Source: JACMLD01 sp044227095
GTDB lineage: Bacteria > Bacteroidota > Bacteroidia > Chitinophagales > Chitinophagaceae
NCBI GenBank assembly: GCA_044227095.1
Contig: JBGAFV010000001.1
Coordinates: 124,001-188,000 of the forward strand
Direction: 5' to 3'
DNA: 64,000 nt
Shown: positions 16,791-26,174 of the stretch, one piece after another
Position numbering within the stretch: position 1 is the stretch's first letter
Layout of the letters: each line of letters starts with the position of its first letter
Notes under the pieces: generated by a model
The model's database searches: none
What the model was told of the DNA's origin: nothing
The model's input: only the letters and a program-made list of their open reading frames with translations
Made by a program: the position numbers and the translations under genes

Positions 16791-19700
16791 TCAATACATA
16801 GCAACTGATGGTAATGAAATAGATACGGTTGTGCCAGAAGTTTTACTGCTTTCTACAGTCAGTTTTCCTTCCATTAATCTAAGCAGGTCTTTAATAATCA
16901 TATAGCCGAGACCGGTACCTTTTTTATTGTCAATATTTGGTGAGGGTATTATCCTATCGTCAGACATAAGGTTTTCTATTTGTCCGGTCGTCATACCAAG
17001 GCCTGTATCTTTTACCTGAATTATGGCCATATTTCCTTCAAACCTTGCCGAAACATTAATCGTTCCGTCTCTTGTAAAATTTACGCTGTTCAATGCAAGG
17101 TTATACACCAACACTCTTAATGGCTCCATGTATTGGTACACTACAAAATGCGGGGGCACTTCGTTTTTTAGCAGAGTGTTTTTCATTTTTGCCGGAATCT
17201 GCAGCACACCAAGCAGCAGCTCAACAACCTGGTGAAGATCAAACTCCTCCTTTTGCATTCGCTGGTTTGGATTTTGATAAATGATCCAGTTAAGGATTTG
17301 AGAGGAAAGCATTTCCATGTCTTTTGCTGTTTGCACAATGTCTGAAATGGTTTCCAGTTCCTGTTCCCTGTTTATAACACCCGTATTTTGAATAAGCGCT
17401 TTGCCGGCATAGTGCATAAATTTTAATGGTGTTATTATATCGTGATTTATAACAGAAATCAACCGTGTTTTTATCTGGTCATTTTTTTCAAGTTCAATAT
17501 TTTTTATATTTAAATCCCTTGTTTTTTCATCAACCATTGCAGAAAGTTTTTTCTCACTGATTTCGTATTGACGCAAACGCAACCAGAAAACAGCATAAAC
17601 AAGTCCGCCCAGTGCAAGTACCGCCAATATCCTGAACCACCACTGGTGATAATAAGGGGTAGCAACGGTAAAAGATATACTTGCATAGGAATAGTTGTTT
17701 GTGCCAAAACCATTCAATTTTCTTATTTGCAAAATATATTTACCGTAGCTGAGATTGCTTAATGCAATAACGGGCTCGTTGGAAGCCATATTTGTCCGTT
17801 GCCAGTTCTCATCATTTAATTTAAAATCGATGTAAAGGTTTTCTTTTTTACACCAGACATTTGTGCTCAATACAATCTCCAGCTTTTTCATTTCCGGAAA
17901 TGAAATGCTCTTACCGGGCTCCTGGTTAATTAGTTTTCCATCTGCAATTAACCGGTCTACATACAAATCGCCCTCAGGCAGAAAAACATCAACTTTTGCC
18001 GGGTTAAACCACAGTAAACCATCCATTGTTGGAAAAGAAAAATTGCCGTTCCTTAACCGGATAGCGCAGGGCGTGCAGCCACCGTTCATTTCTGTTGTTT
18101 GCATGCCATCATTCTTGCCCAGGTAATGATAATAAATTTGGGTCAGGTCTTTGTCATAGGCATCCGTAATATCAGAAGTTTTTACTTTAAAAATTCCATT
18201 GTTGGTACTAATCCAGCAAAAACCATTATCGTCTTCTATAAAACAATGTGTGTATTTTAAATATTGATTGATATCGGGCGGCATTGCTTTTAATTTACCA
18301 TTCTTTAAAACATAAAAGCCACCGCCATATGTACCAACAAACACATAATTGCCGTATTTATAAAGGGCCCTTACACAAACAGAAGGGATTTTAAGAAGGG
18401 TATCCAGCTGTTTTGTTTGTGTATCAAAACTCAGCAGTCCCGCACAGCATGCCAGTAGTAATTTATTGCCGGGCATTTCTACCAATTCTATAGGGTTAAG
18501 ATTATAATTTATCTGTTCATTAAATTCCCTTTCAAATTTTATTCCTCCGTTTCCATCAAGTATGCCAATGCCTTTCTGGTTTACATAATACATTTTATTG
18601 CCCGAATTGAGCGCCGCAAAAACATCATTGGTATGCATTACCAGTATATTTTTTGAGGTGTATGAATACCTGTTATACGAGTAAAGCGTGTCGCCGGAAT
18701 AAAAGATTACGGTACTATCATTGGGCCGAAAAACTGCATTGTCAAATCTCTTCAGGTTATAATTGCTTTTCGGAAAATTATCGCCAATCACCCTTCCGTC
18801 ACTGGTAAGCACGTTGCCATTGGGCATTTCCACCTGGCTGTAAAAAGAATTTCGCTGGTTAATATTTGTTTCTGTAGGTTGCTTTGCTACCAGCTGATTT
18901 TTGTGAATAATATAAAGCCCCTTAGAATCTGTTGCTAAAAACAAATAATTGCCATCCTGCATGTATTGCACATATCTGTACAATGCATCTTCGGGAATAC
19001 CAGTTGCAATAAGACTAAGTCGCAGCCGGCCATTATCCTTTTTTTGTACCCGCCAGGCAACACCATCCTGTATCAGTACGGGGTTTGGCATACCTACTTC
19101 CCAAAACACCTGGCTGTTCTTTTCTTTCAGGTCAAAATGCCTGCCGGCTGTATCCAATATTTCCTGTTGCACCGATTTGCCACGGTATACTTCATATGAA
19201 AACAGCCTGTTCAATGAATCGAGGTAATAGCAATCATTGTCAACCTTAAAAACATTTTTTATGTTTCCGGGTAGGTTGTTAATCAGAACAGGATCATTTG
19301 TAGTTATAGAATAATAAAACAGGTTTCCAAGTGCCCATGCAAGGCAGGCTGTATCATTTATGGGCATTACCTTCTGCCCGAATATTGTAAAATAATGATC
19401 GGGCCAGTGCTTCTTTAAACACTTTCTGAATAAAGTATCGGAAGCAGAAGCGGCACAATAATAATTGTAATCGTATCTTACTCCAACAGGGTCCTTGATA
19501 AATGTATTCACTTTATTGTCTTTCACCACCAGCAGGTTTCCCGATTCACCTCCAATAAATATTTTATTCTTTTCATTCTTTAGTGCAAATACTATTCTGT
19601 TGGAACCAAGATCAGGATTTGACGTGTTGTCAAAAGTTTTAAATGCCATGCCGTCATACCGCACCACGCCGGCTTCCGTTGCAAGCCAGAGAAAACCTGT

Positions 19701-19823
19701 TCTATCATCCCACTGCATGCCTTTAATACCATTTGAGGGTAATCCATTTTCCGTTGTGTAATGCTGCACGAGGTATTGTGCAGAAACATTCTTGCTGAAG
19801 TATAACAGGCATGCACACACCAA
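16791..19823 (-). CDS. Beta-propeller sensor histidine kinase
   Basis: The protein has about 1010 residues. Residues 20-640 form a ligand-binding seven-bladed propeller of the Reg_prop type (YTTENGLPSNGIKGM, GFLWLATEAGVVRYDG, FVGTYGGGFYVL, WISTNNGIFKV). A Y_Y_Y domain follows (residues 650-720), then a membrane segment near 730-748, a coiled stretch, and the kinase core with H794 in VINHDIITPL, N912, DTGLGM and GTGLGYMI. It lacks a fused receiver and AraC domain, so it is a classical two-component kinase rather than a one-component hybrid. The start is odd: 19823 is a TTG. No ATG exists upstream in frame before a stop near 19900, although residues encoded upstream (with NNLSAFLLKCTLV) would complete a longer signal peptide. 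Confidence 0.85.
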   Translation of the reverse strand: MVCACLLYFSKNVSAQYLVQHYTTENGLPSNGIKGMQWDDRTGFLWLATEAGVVRYDGMAFKTFDNTSNPDLGSNRIVFALKNEKNKIFIGGESGNLLVVKDNKVNTFIKDPVGVRYDYNYYCAASASDTLFRKCLKKHWPDHYFTIFGQKVMPINDTACLAWALGNLFYYSITTNDPVLINNLPGNIKNVFKVDNDCYYLDSLNRLFSYEVYRGKSVQQEILDTAGRHFDLKEKNSQVFWEVGMPNPVLIQDGVAWRVQKKDNGRLRLSLIATGIPEDALYRYVQYMQDGNYLFLATDSKGLYIIHKNQLVAKQPTETNINQRNSFYSQVEMPNGNVLTSDGRVIGDNFPKSNYNLKRFDNAVFRPNDSTVIFYSGDTLYSYNRYSYTSKNILVMHTNDVFAALNSGNKMYYVNQKGIGILDGNGGIKFEREFNEQINYNLNPIELVEMPGNKLLLACCAGLLSFDTQTKQLDTLLKIPSVCVRALYKYGNYVFVGTYGGGFYVLKNGKLKAMPPDINQYLKYTHCFIEDDNGFCWISTNNGIFKVKTSDITDAYDKDLTQIYYHYLGKNDGMQTTEMNGGCTPCAIRLRNGNFSFPTMDGLLWFNPAKVDVFLPEGDLYVDRLIADGKLINQEPGKSISFPEMKKLEIVLSTNVWCKKENLYIDFKLNDENWQRTNMASNEPVIALSNLSYGKYILQIRKLNGFGTNNYSYASISFTVATPYYHQWWFRILAVLALGGLVYAVFWLRLRQYEISEKKLSAMVDEKTRDLNIKNIELEKNDQIKTRLISVINHDIITPLKFMHYAGKALIQNTGVINREQELETISDIVQTAKDMEMLSSQILNWIIYQNPNQRMQKEEFDLHQVVELLLGVLQIPAKMKNTLLKNEVPPHFVVYQYMEPLRVLVYNLALNSVNFTRDGTINVSARFEGNMAIIQVKDTGLGMTTGQIENLMSDDRIIPSPNIDNKKGTGLGYMIIKDLLRLMEGKLTVESSKTSGTTVSISLPSVAMY

Positions 19824-19955
19824 AGTGCATTTCAGTAAAAAGGCTGACAGGTTGTTTAATGGTATGGTGTTTGGATTTTTAATAACTGATGTAACTAAAA
19901 GAGCAAATTATACAATTATGTTGTAATTAAAAGTTGATACCAGTCAGCTTTTTAA

Positions 19956-19964
19956 GGGGGGGGG
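19956..19964. repeat. G9 homopolymer upstream of the sensor kinase gene
   Basis: Nine consecutive G residues lie in an otherwise AT-rich spacer, about 135 bases upstream of the first kinase codon (C9 on the coding strand). Long G/C tracts in such genomes are rare and prone to slippage. It could change promoter spacing, but no promoter is mapped. Confidence 0.6.
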
Positions 19965-19995
19965 AAATTAAGAATACACTATTTGTGCTAAGATC

Positions 19996-20277
19996 CTAAA
20001 ACGGATAAACCTGCTTTAGAATAATGATGGCAATAGCAATTAATACAATTTCTGAAAGCCACACATAACCAGCTTTATCTTTAATGATCAATTTTACAAC
20101 AAAATCTATCAATACAATTGCGGCAAGAAAAGGCACGCCAACAATAGCACCAATCATACTCCAGCCGCCTTCTACATTGGCAGCAATAATAATGCAGAGT
20201 GTAAACAAACCCACAATTACACAGGGAGAAATAATATACAGCCAGTTTCTTGATGATGGTTCGGGGCTATCATTCAT
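19996..20277 (-). CDS. Small integral membrane protein
   Basis: A 93-residue protein with three predicted membrane segments: roughly residues 13-32, 40-63 and 72-91. It begins MNDSPEPSSRNW, so it has no classical signal peptide. I do not recognise a family. It follows the sorbosone-dehydrogenase-like gene by 21 bases on the same strand, so the two are probably co-transcribed. Length and hydrophobicity are consistent with a real gene, but function cannot be inferred. Confidence 0.6.
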   Translation of the reverse strand: MNDSPEPSSRNWLYIISPCVIVGLFTLCIIIAANVEGGWSMIGAIVGVPFLAAIVLIDFVVKLIIKDKAGYVWLSEIVLIAIAIIILKQVYPF

Positions 20278-20298
20278 AATTTCGTTTACAATTAACCG

Positions 20299-21498
20299 TT
20301 ATTTTCCATACTGGATCCTGTAAATGCTTCCGTTTGAATCATCAGCAACAAAAATGGAACCGTCTGGTGCCTGCGCCAAGCCGCAGGGTTTATGCTGATC
20401 TTTATTAATTAAAAAATTATCAGCAAAAATTTCATACTTGCCAGAAGGTTTTCCATTTTTAAACGGAACGAATGCTACCTGGTAACCTTTGTTCAATTCG
20501 GGCGACTTGCCATGAAAAGCAATGAAAGCACCATTTTTATATTTTGCCGGAAATTTACTTCCTGTATAAAACAGCAATGCATTAGGGCCAAGGTGCGCCG
20601 GAAATGCAACTAAAGGATCTATCGCTTTATGTGTACCCGGCTTTTTTCCATCGCCACCATATTCTGGCGCCATAATTTTTTTATGCTGATATTGATCGTA
20701 ATATTCGTAGGGCCATCCGCCATCAGCGCCTTTGCGTACCTCGTACATGGTTTCTGCGGGCAAGTGGCTTTCCTGTTCAACAGTATACAATTCTGGATAC
20801 AGCTTATTCAAATCTCCCCTGCCATGCTGCATAATAAACAATGAATTTGTTTGCGTATTCCAGTCAAGCCCCACTACATTTTTAAAACCAGTAGCATAAT
20901 GAACAGCATCCTTGTAATGCTGGTTCAGTTTATTGGCTTTAAACTGCCAGATACCGCCAACAGAATCCAGGATAGGGCATGGGTTGGGTGCTACTTTTGA
21001 AGTGGCATCCAGCAAACAGGCATTGGCGTAAGAACCAACATTTACATAAATATTGCCAGCATTATCCAGTACAATAGATTTTGAATTGTCCCTGTTGTGG
21101 TTAACCAGCCCAACAATAATTTTTTCCGGCTGCGCAGGATTGATTACATCACCATTCTTATCCAGTTGGTAACGGTACACATCATCGTTTGATGAAGCAT
21201 ACAAATAATTTCCTTTTATAGTGATGCCTGTACCAGGATAATCTCCAAATGCAAGCTGCTGCACATATTTTCCGTCCTTCATCTTCAGGTAAATAATTCC
21301 CTTGCCATCTTTTAACCGGGAAAGTTTAATATAAACGCCGCCTTGTTTGGTAACTACTAAATGCCTTGCCCCACCGAGGTTTTCCGCAACAATGGTAGAT
21401 GTAAACCCGGCAGGCAACTGAAGTGTTTGTGCAAAAGAAACAATTGTAAAAAATAAAGCAGCAATGAAAGATAATGTCCTGGCAATTGATTTTGGCAT
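20299..21498 (-). CDS. Exported sorbosone/soluble glucose dehydrogenase-like beta-propeller protein
   Basis: The 399-residue protein has a signal peptide (FFTIVSFAQ) and repeated propeller strands with GxxYVNxGS/GNLYASSNDDVYR segments. The order LPAGFTSTIVAENLGGARHLVV, then GLVNHNRDNSKSIVLDNAGNIYVNVGS and FKNVVGLDWNTQTNSLFIMQHGR, is typical of the six-bladed L-sorbosone dehydrogenase/soluble aldose dehydrogenase fold, which uses PQQ with calcium. The C-terminus is PDGSIFVADDSNGSIYRI, the last blade. Cofactor and substrate cannot be read from the sequence. It likely acts in the periplasm. The gene is followed by a small membrane protein gene on the same strand. Confidence 0.8.
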   Translation of the reverse strand: MPKSIARTLSFIAALFFTIVSFAQTLQLPAGFTSTIVAENLGGARHLVVTKQGGVYIKLSRLKDGKGIIYLKMKDGKYVQQLAFGDYPGTGITIKGNYLYASSNDDVYRYQLDKNGDVINPAQPEKIIVGLVNHNRDNSKSIVLDNAGNIYVNVGSYANACLLDATSKVAPNPCPILDSVGGIWQFKANKLNQHYKDAVHYATGFKNVVGLDWNTQTNSLFIMQHGRGDLNKLYPELYTVEQESHLPAETMYEVRKGADGGWPYEYYDQYQHKKIMAPEYGGDGKKPGTHKAIDPLVAFPAHLGPNALLFYTGSKFPAKYKNGAFIAFHGKSPELNKGYQVAFVPFKNGKPSGKYEIFADNFLINKDQHKPCGLAQAPDGSIFVADDSNGSIYRIQYGK

Positions 21499-21720
21499 AA
21501 AGCAGTTTTTTTATAAGTGTCAAATGTATTGATAATAATGTTTTCCTGATCCTGCTGCCAGCAGTCATTTTATTTTTTTCTGTTGATGCATTATAACACA
21601 GTTTTTAACTTTTACCTCAATAAAATACCCTTCAGCAGCCATTACTACCACAAAAAAACCGCAACTTTATAAACAATTTGCGCCATTATTGTTTATGCAT
21701 ACATCAACCGAACCTCATTT

Positions 21721-22533
21721 ATGAACAAGGAGTTTTTTCAATCAATTTTTGATAAGCAACAGCAAACAGAAGATGTGCCCCCCAATAATGTAATGACGGA
21801 CTGGGCACTGCACCTCATGCGGTTGCTATACCCGGAATTATCGAAACAGTTTTTTTCTACTCCCCTGCAGTTTGAAGCCGCATTCCAGCAACTGGAAAGC
21901 AGCCTGGTTACCATACTGGAAAGCACCAAAGAATACCAGAACTGCGATAACCGGCAGAAAGCAAAAACCTTCTTTCAGCAATTGCCTGAAATATACCGTT
22001 TGCTAAATGCAGATGTAACAACCATTGTACAGGGAGACCCGGCTGCAAAAAGTGAGTTTGAAGTTATACGCACTTATCCCGGTTTTTTTGCCATTTGCTT
22101 TTACCGCATAGCACATGCTTTATATAAACTCGATATTCCTTTGCTGCCGCGAATATTAACTGAATATGCGCATTCTCAAACAGGCATTGACATACACCCG
22201 GCTGCTTCTATTGGCGAGCATCTTTACATAGACCACGGTACTGGCATTGTAATTGGCGAAACGTGTACAATAGGCAATCATGTAAAATTATACCAGGGCG
22301 TAACCCTTGGCGCATTGAGTGTAGATAAAGCAATGGCCTATACAAAGCGCCATCCTACCGTTGAAGACTATGTGATTATTTATTCCGGCGCTACTATACT
22401 TGGCGGCGAAACCACCATTGGGCACCATAGTATTATTGGTGGAAATGTTTGGCTTACAAAAAGTGTGGCGCCATATTCTGCAGTTTACCATAAAGCAGAA
22501 ATTGAAATTACGGAACGCAAGCTTGCACACTAA
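21721..22533 (+). CDS. cysE: Serine O-acetyltransferase
   Basis: The 270-residue protein transfers an acetyl group from acetyl-CoA to L-serine, the first step of cysteine synthesis. The N-terminal half is helical (residues 1-130, ending FFAICFYRIAHALYK), as in serine acetyltransferases. The C-terminal half is a left-handed beta helix of hexapeptide repeats (GIDIHPAASIGEHLYIDHGTG, IGETCTIGNHVKLYQGVTLGA, GATILGGETTIGHHSIIGG). The catalytic HxxxxD-type region is in IDHGTG. The gene lies directly upstream of cysM, 42 bases apart, so cysteine synthesis is encoded as one operon. A C6 run near 21779 falls within the coding region without breaking it. Confidence 0.92.
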   Translation: MNKEFFQSIFDKQQQTEDVPPNNVMTDWALHLMRLLYPELSKQFFSTPLQFEAAFQQLESSLVTILESTKEYQNCDNRQKAKTFFQQLPEIYRLLNADVTTIVQGDPAAKSEFEVIRTYPGFFAICFYRIAHALYKLDIPLLPRILTEYAHSQTGIDIHPAASIGEHLYIDHGTGIVIGETCTIGNHVKLYQGVTLGALSVDKAMAYTKRHPTVEDYVIIYSGATILGGETTIGHHSIIGGNVWLTKSVAPYSAVYHKAEIEITERKLAH

Positions 22534-22575
22534 CTAATACGAAACACGAATTAGCGCAAAGTAAAATTATCAAGA

Positions 22576-23448
22576 ATGGGCAGCATATTAGACGTAGTGG
22601 GCAACACGCCCATGGTAGAAATAATAAAACTTAACCCCAACCCGGCTGTGCGCATATTTGCAAAACTGGAAGGTAATAATCCCGGCGGCAGCGTTAAAGA
22701 CAGGCCTGCACTGAATATGATAAGAAGTGCAGTAGAACGTGGTGATATAAAACCCGGTACCAAACTCGTAGAAGCTACCAGCGGAAACACAGGTATTGCA
22801 CTCGCCATGATTGCAAGGTTGTTTAACCTGGAAATAGAACTGGTAATGCCCTCCTCTTCTACACGTGAGCGTACACTTACAATGGAAGCATACGGCGCAA
22901 AAGTTACACTGCTTGAGAATATTGAAGTTTGCAGGGATTACGCTGAAGAAAAAGGTGCCAGCGGCGATTATTTTTTATTGAACCAGTTTTCTAATCATGA
23001 TAATTACCTGGCACATTATAAAACTACAGGACCAGAAATCTGGAGAGATACAGAAGGCAGCATTACACATTTTGTAAGTTCTATGGGAACAACAGGTACC
23101 ATTATGGGTACTTCCATGTTTTTAAAAGAAAAAAATCCTGCTATACAAATTGTAGGTTGCCAGCCTACGGAAGAAGCTTCTATACCCGGCATACGCAGAT
23201 GGCCTGCTGCTTACCTGCCAAAAATTTTCGATCCAAAAAGAGTAGATCGCATAATGGATATTTCTCAGCAGGATGCTGTTAATTATACACGCCTCTTAGC
23301 AAAAACAGAAGCGGTATTTGCAGGTATGAGCAGCGGTGGCGCAGCATCTGCAGCTATACGCCTTGCATCAGAATTAAAATCTGGTGTTATTGTTTTTATT
23401 GTTTGCGACAGAGGCGACAGGTATTTGAGCAGTGATTTGTTTGGTTGA
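22576..23448 (+). CDS. cysM: Cysteine synthase
   Basis: The 290-residue PLP enzyme converts O-acetylserine and sulfide to L-cysteine. The PLP-binding lysine is K41 in GGSVKDRPAL. The phosphate-binding loop is TSGNTG, and the glycine-rich MGTTGTIMG and C-terminal SSGGA segments are present. The length fits the CysM branch (shorter than CysK) and so does PTEEASIPGIRRWP, a CysM-like region. It is co-directional with cysE. The 3' end is followed by a repeat-rich spacer without a clear terminator. Confidence 0.92.
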   Translation: MGSILDVVGNTPMVEIIKLNPNPAVRIFAKLEGNNPGGSVKDRPALNMIRSAVERGDIKPGTKLVEATSGNTGIALAMIARLFNLEIELVMPSSSTRERTLTMEAYGAKVTLLENIEVCRDYAEEKGASGDYFLLNQFSNHDNYLAHYKTTGPEIWRDTEGSITHFVSSMGTTGTIMGTSMFLKEKNPAIQIVGCQPTEEASIPGIRRWPAAYLPKIFDPKRVDRIMDISQQDAVNYTRLLAKTEAVFAGMSSGGAASAAIRLASELKSGVIVFIVCDRGDRYLSSDLFG

Positions 23449-23480
23449 CGAGGATTTGGGTGGATTAATAGGATTAATAG

Positions 23481-23713
23481 GATGTTGCTTCTCTACAAAA
23501 TATATGTGGTTCTATGTGGTAAGTATTTTTTCAACACATAGGAGCATAGAAAGATAGGTTCACTTAGGATTATCTATTGTGTTTCTATGTTACTGATGTG
23601 CCTATGGGGTAAATATTGTCTGAACCAGGAGTTATGGGATTGAAGCATTAGCAAGATGTTGCTTCGCTAAAAATCTATGTGGTTCTATGCGGTAAGTATT
23701 TTTTCAACACATA
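23481..23713. repeat. Direct repeat pair of about 60 bases in a word-repeat spacer
   Basis: The copies at 23481-23540 and 23655-23713 share GATGTTGCTTC near the start, TATGTGGTTCTATG in the middle and GGTAAGTATTTTTTCAACAC near the end, with only a few differences. Between them are related CATAG/CTATG words, partly in reverse orientation. The whole spacer from 23449 to 23834 (386 bases) contains no supported gene; its right end (23796-23832) has GAACTAT words also seen at 47251-47342. Confidence 0.75.
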
Positions 23714-23834
23714 CGATCATATATGGAAGGATTAGCAGGATAAAACTTTTACTTCGCTTACCCGTTCTATTTGCTTTGTATATTCAATCATAAATGAGGA
23801 CTATGAACTATAGACTCCGAACTATGAGCTGTTC

Positions 23835-24836
23835 TCAACTTCTTCCTAAATCTATCTCTGTATTATCGCCTATATTAAGACTGCGGCCTTCGCCTTTTAC
23901 ATTTGTATCGCTGCCAATTAAAGAATCAGTAAGTACAATATCGAGCAGGTTGGCAAATGTGCCAATGATAGAATCTTTTACAATAGAATAATTAATAGAA
24001 ACTTTTTCGCCGATGGCTACATTAGGGCCTATAATGGAATTTTTTATATCGCAACCTGCAGCAATGCTAACCGGTGGAATAATAATGCTGTTTTCAAACT
24101 GGTGATCTTCTGCTATGCTTTGCCCAAATTTTTTAAGCAATGTAGCATTGCTTTCCAGTAAAGATTCTTTACGTCCACAATCGAACCAGTTTTGAACTTT
24201 ATACGGCTGAATTTTTGCGCCACCCTGTATCATGCATTCCAATGCATCAGTAAGGTTATATTCTCCTTCGCGACTTTTAACCTGGTTTTTTATATTGGTA
24301 TCAAGACAATTAAATAACGCACCCGATTCTTTTATACGATAGATACCTACCAGCGCCATGTTTGATTTTGGTATCTGCGGTTTTTCAATCACCTTGTGTA
24401 CAAAACCATCTTCATTAATTTCTGCTACACCAAATGCACGTGGATCGTCTACCCTTTTTACACCAACCATTGAGTAGGGGCTTTGCAAAACTTCATCAAC
24501 ACTGTATTCGCAAATAGAATCGCCCAATACAATAAAAATTTCATCATCACCAACAATGTCTTTTGTAAGCACAATAGCATGGCCCAATCCATGTCTTTCA
24601 TTCTGATGAATAAAATGCGTTTGCAGGTAAGGATATTTTTCCCTTACATAATCCTGAATTTTATCGCCGAGGTAACCAATGATGAAGATGAATTCTGTAA
24701 TGCCTGCATCATGCAACTGTTCTACAATAATGCTAAGAACAGTTTTGCCCGCAAGCGGTATCAATGCCTTTGGTTGTGTATATGTATGTGGACGGAGTTT
24801 TGTACCTGCACCCGCCACCGGAATAATTGCTTTCAT
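23835..24836 (-). CDS. Sugar-phosphate nucleotidyltransferase with left-handed beta-helix domain
   Basis: The 333-residue protein has the nucleotidyltransferase signature PVAGAGTKLRPHTYTQPKAL at the N-terminus, where the glycine-rich loop and the PKAL lysine bind the nucleotide. LGDSI and VGVKRVDDPRAFGVAE follow in the order seen in glucose-1-phosphate thymidylyl/uridylyltransferases and GlmU-like proteins. The C-terminal 90 residues contain hexapeptide-like repeats (SIIIPPVSIAAGCDIKNS, GPNVAIGEKVSI, SLIGSDTNVKG) of a left-handed beta helix. It activates a sugar phosphate for polysaccharide or cell-wall synthesis; which sugar is not clear. It converges on the cysteine operon. Confidence 0.85.
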   Translation of the reverse strand: MKAIIPVAGAGTKLRPHTYTQPKALIPLAGKTVLSIIVEQLHDAGITEFIFIIGYLGDKIQDYVREKYPYLQTHFIHQNERHGLGHAIVLTKDIVGDDEIFIVLGDSICEYSVDEVLQSPYSMVGVKRVDDPRAFGVAEINEDGFVHKVIEKPQIPKSNMALVGIYRIKESGALFNCLDTNIKNQVKSREGEYNLTDALECMIQGGAKIQPYKVQNWFDCGRKESLLESNATLLKKFGQSIAEDHQFENSIIIPPVSIAAGCDIKNSIIGPNVAIGEKVSINYSIVKDSIIGTFANLLDIVLTDSLIGSDTNVKGEGRSLNIGDNTEIDLGRS

Positions 24837-25022
24837 ATGTATTTATTGTACAGGTATTGCATCTGCTCCGCTGGTATTTCTTTACTTTGCAATGTAACCT
24901 GTTGTTTAGTACAAGTTGCCTGTATAAAAAGAGATGAAAGTAGGCTATTTTATGTTTTCAGGCTTCTTTTAAATTGATTTTTATTAATACTCAATTAACA
25001 GATAATACAAACCCTTTGGCAG

Positions 25023-26174
25023 ATGAAGCTTTTTATTTCCTTTCTCGTTTTTTTTATACTGGCAACGCATACGTTCGGGCAGCATATAAAGCGCCTCGAT
25101 TCTTTATTACGAACCTGTTACAAAGATAATGAGCCTGGCGCTTTTGTAATTATCAGCCATAATGGCCAGGTTACTTTTAAAAAAGGATACGGTCTTGCCA
25201 ATATGCAAACTGCTGAAAAAATAACGAGCAGCACCAATTTCAATATAGGCTCTGTTACCAAACAATTTACCGCTTTTTGCATTGCACAACTTGCAGAAAA
25301 AAAGAAATTATCGCTGCAGGATAAAATCATAAAATATTTTCCTGATTTTAACCCGGCAACCGGCAATGCAATTACCATACAAATGCTGCTAACACATTGT
25401 TCGGGCATTATTGATCATTACGCATTTACAGATACAAATACAGTTAAGCATGCTACGGATAAAGATGTGCTTAATGCAGTAAAAAATATTGACAGTACTT
25501 ATTTTATTCCCGGAACAAAGTATCGCTATAGCAATACAGCCTATTGCCTGCTTGCAATGATTATAGAAAAGATTAGCGGCATGCCTTATAATGAATACAT
25601 CAGCAAAAATATTTTTACCCCTTTGCAAATGCAGCATGCTGTTGTATTGCAGACAGGCAAACCCATTTATAGCCGTGCTTACGGATATGAGTATGATGCT
25701 GATAAAAAACATTTCACTAAACTGGATGAAGATGAAGCTATCTTTTTTTCTACTGAAGGTGATGGCGGCATTTACACTTCTGCTGATAATTACCTGAAAT
25801 GGTTTCTATCGCTGCAAAATCCATTGCCACAAAATAAAAATGTTGTACAACAATGCAGGTCGGCACACTTCCTGATTGATAGCCTTAATAAACTCTCGTA
25901 CGGTTATGGTTGGTTTGTGAGCGAAAAAGATGCAGTAAAAGCAGTATATCATTCTGGTTCTAATGGCGGTTTCAGGGCCATGGTGTTTACCATTCCATCA
26001 AAAAAATATATGGTTGCTGTATTTTCTAACAGAACAGGCGTAGATCTTGAGCAACTGGTACAACAAATCAATGAAATAGCAGGTGTTACTAACAATTCTT
26101 TCACCAAAGTGGAAGCGCTTGTTTCTTTTATTAATAGTTCTCCTATTTTTGCGCCATGCAAAGAGATACTATAG
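25023..26174 (+). CDS. Exported serine hydrolase of the beta-lactamase/class C PBP family
   Basis: The 383-residue protein has a signal peptide (ILATHTFGQ) and the three catalytic motifs of the family: S77-V-T-K in NIGSVTKQF, a Tyr motif in YRYSNTAYCLL, and the HSG triad in AVYHSGSNGGF. Substrates in this family range from beta-lactams to peptidoglycan peptides and esters, so a lactamase activity is not implied. The 3' end overlaps the start of glyA by 19 bases in a different frame, so the two genes are translationally linked. The segment before the overlap is ordinary coding sequence. Confidence 0.88.
   Translation: MKLFISFLVFFILATHTFGQHIKRLDSLLRTCYKDNEPGAFVIISHNGQVTFKKGYGLANMQTAEKITSSTNFNIGSVTKQFTAFCIAQLAEKKKLSLQDKIIKYFPDFNPATGNAITIQMLLTHCSGIIDHYAFTDTNTVKHATDKDVLNAVKNIDSTYFIPGTKYRYSNTAYCLLAMIIEKISGMPYNEYISKNIFTPLQMQHAVVLQTGKPIYSRAYGYEYDADKKHFTKLDEDEAIFFSTEGDGGIYTSADNYLKWFLSLQNPLPQNKNVVQQCRSAHFLIDSLNKLSYGYGWFVSEKDAVKAVYHSGSNGGFRAMVFTIPSKKYMVAVFSNRTGVDLEQLVQQINEIAGVTNNSFTKVEALVSFINSSPIFAPCKEIL

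Noticed and set aside
23835..23991. Plus-strand frame over the 3' end of the nucleotidyltransferase gene
   Set aside because: Shadow of a well-supported gene on the minus strand.
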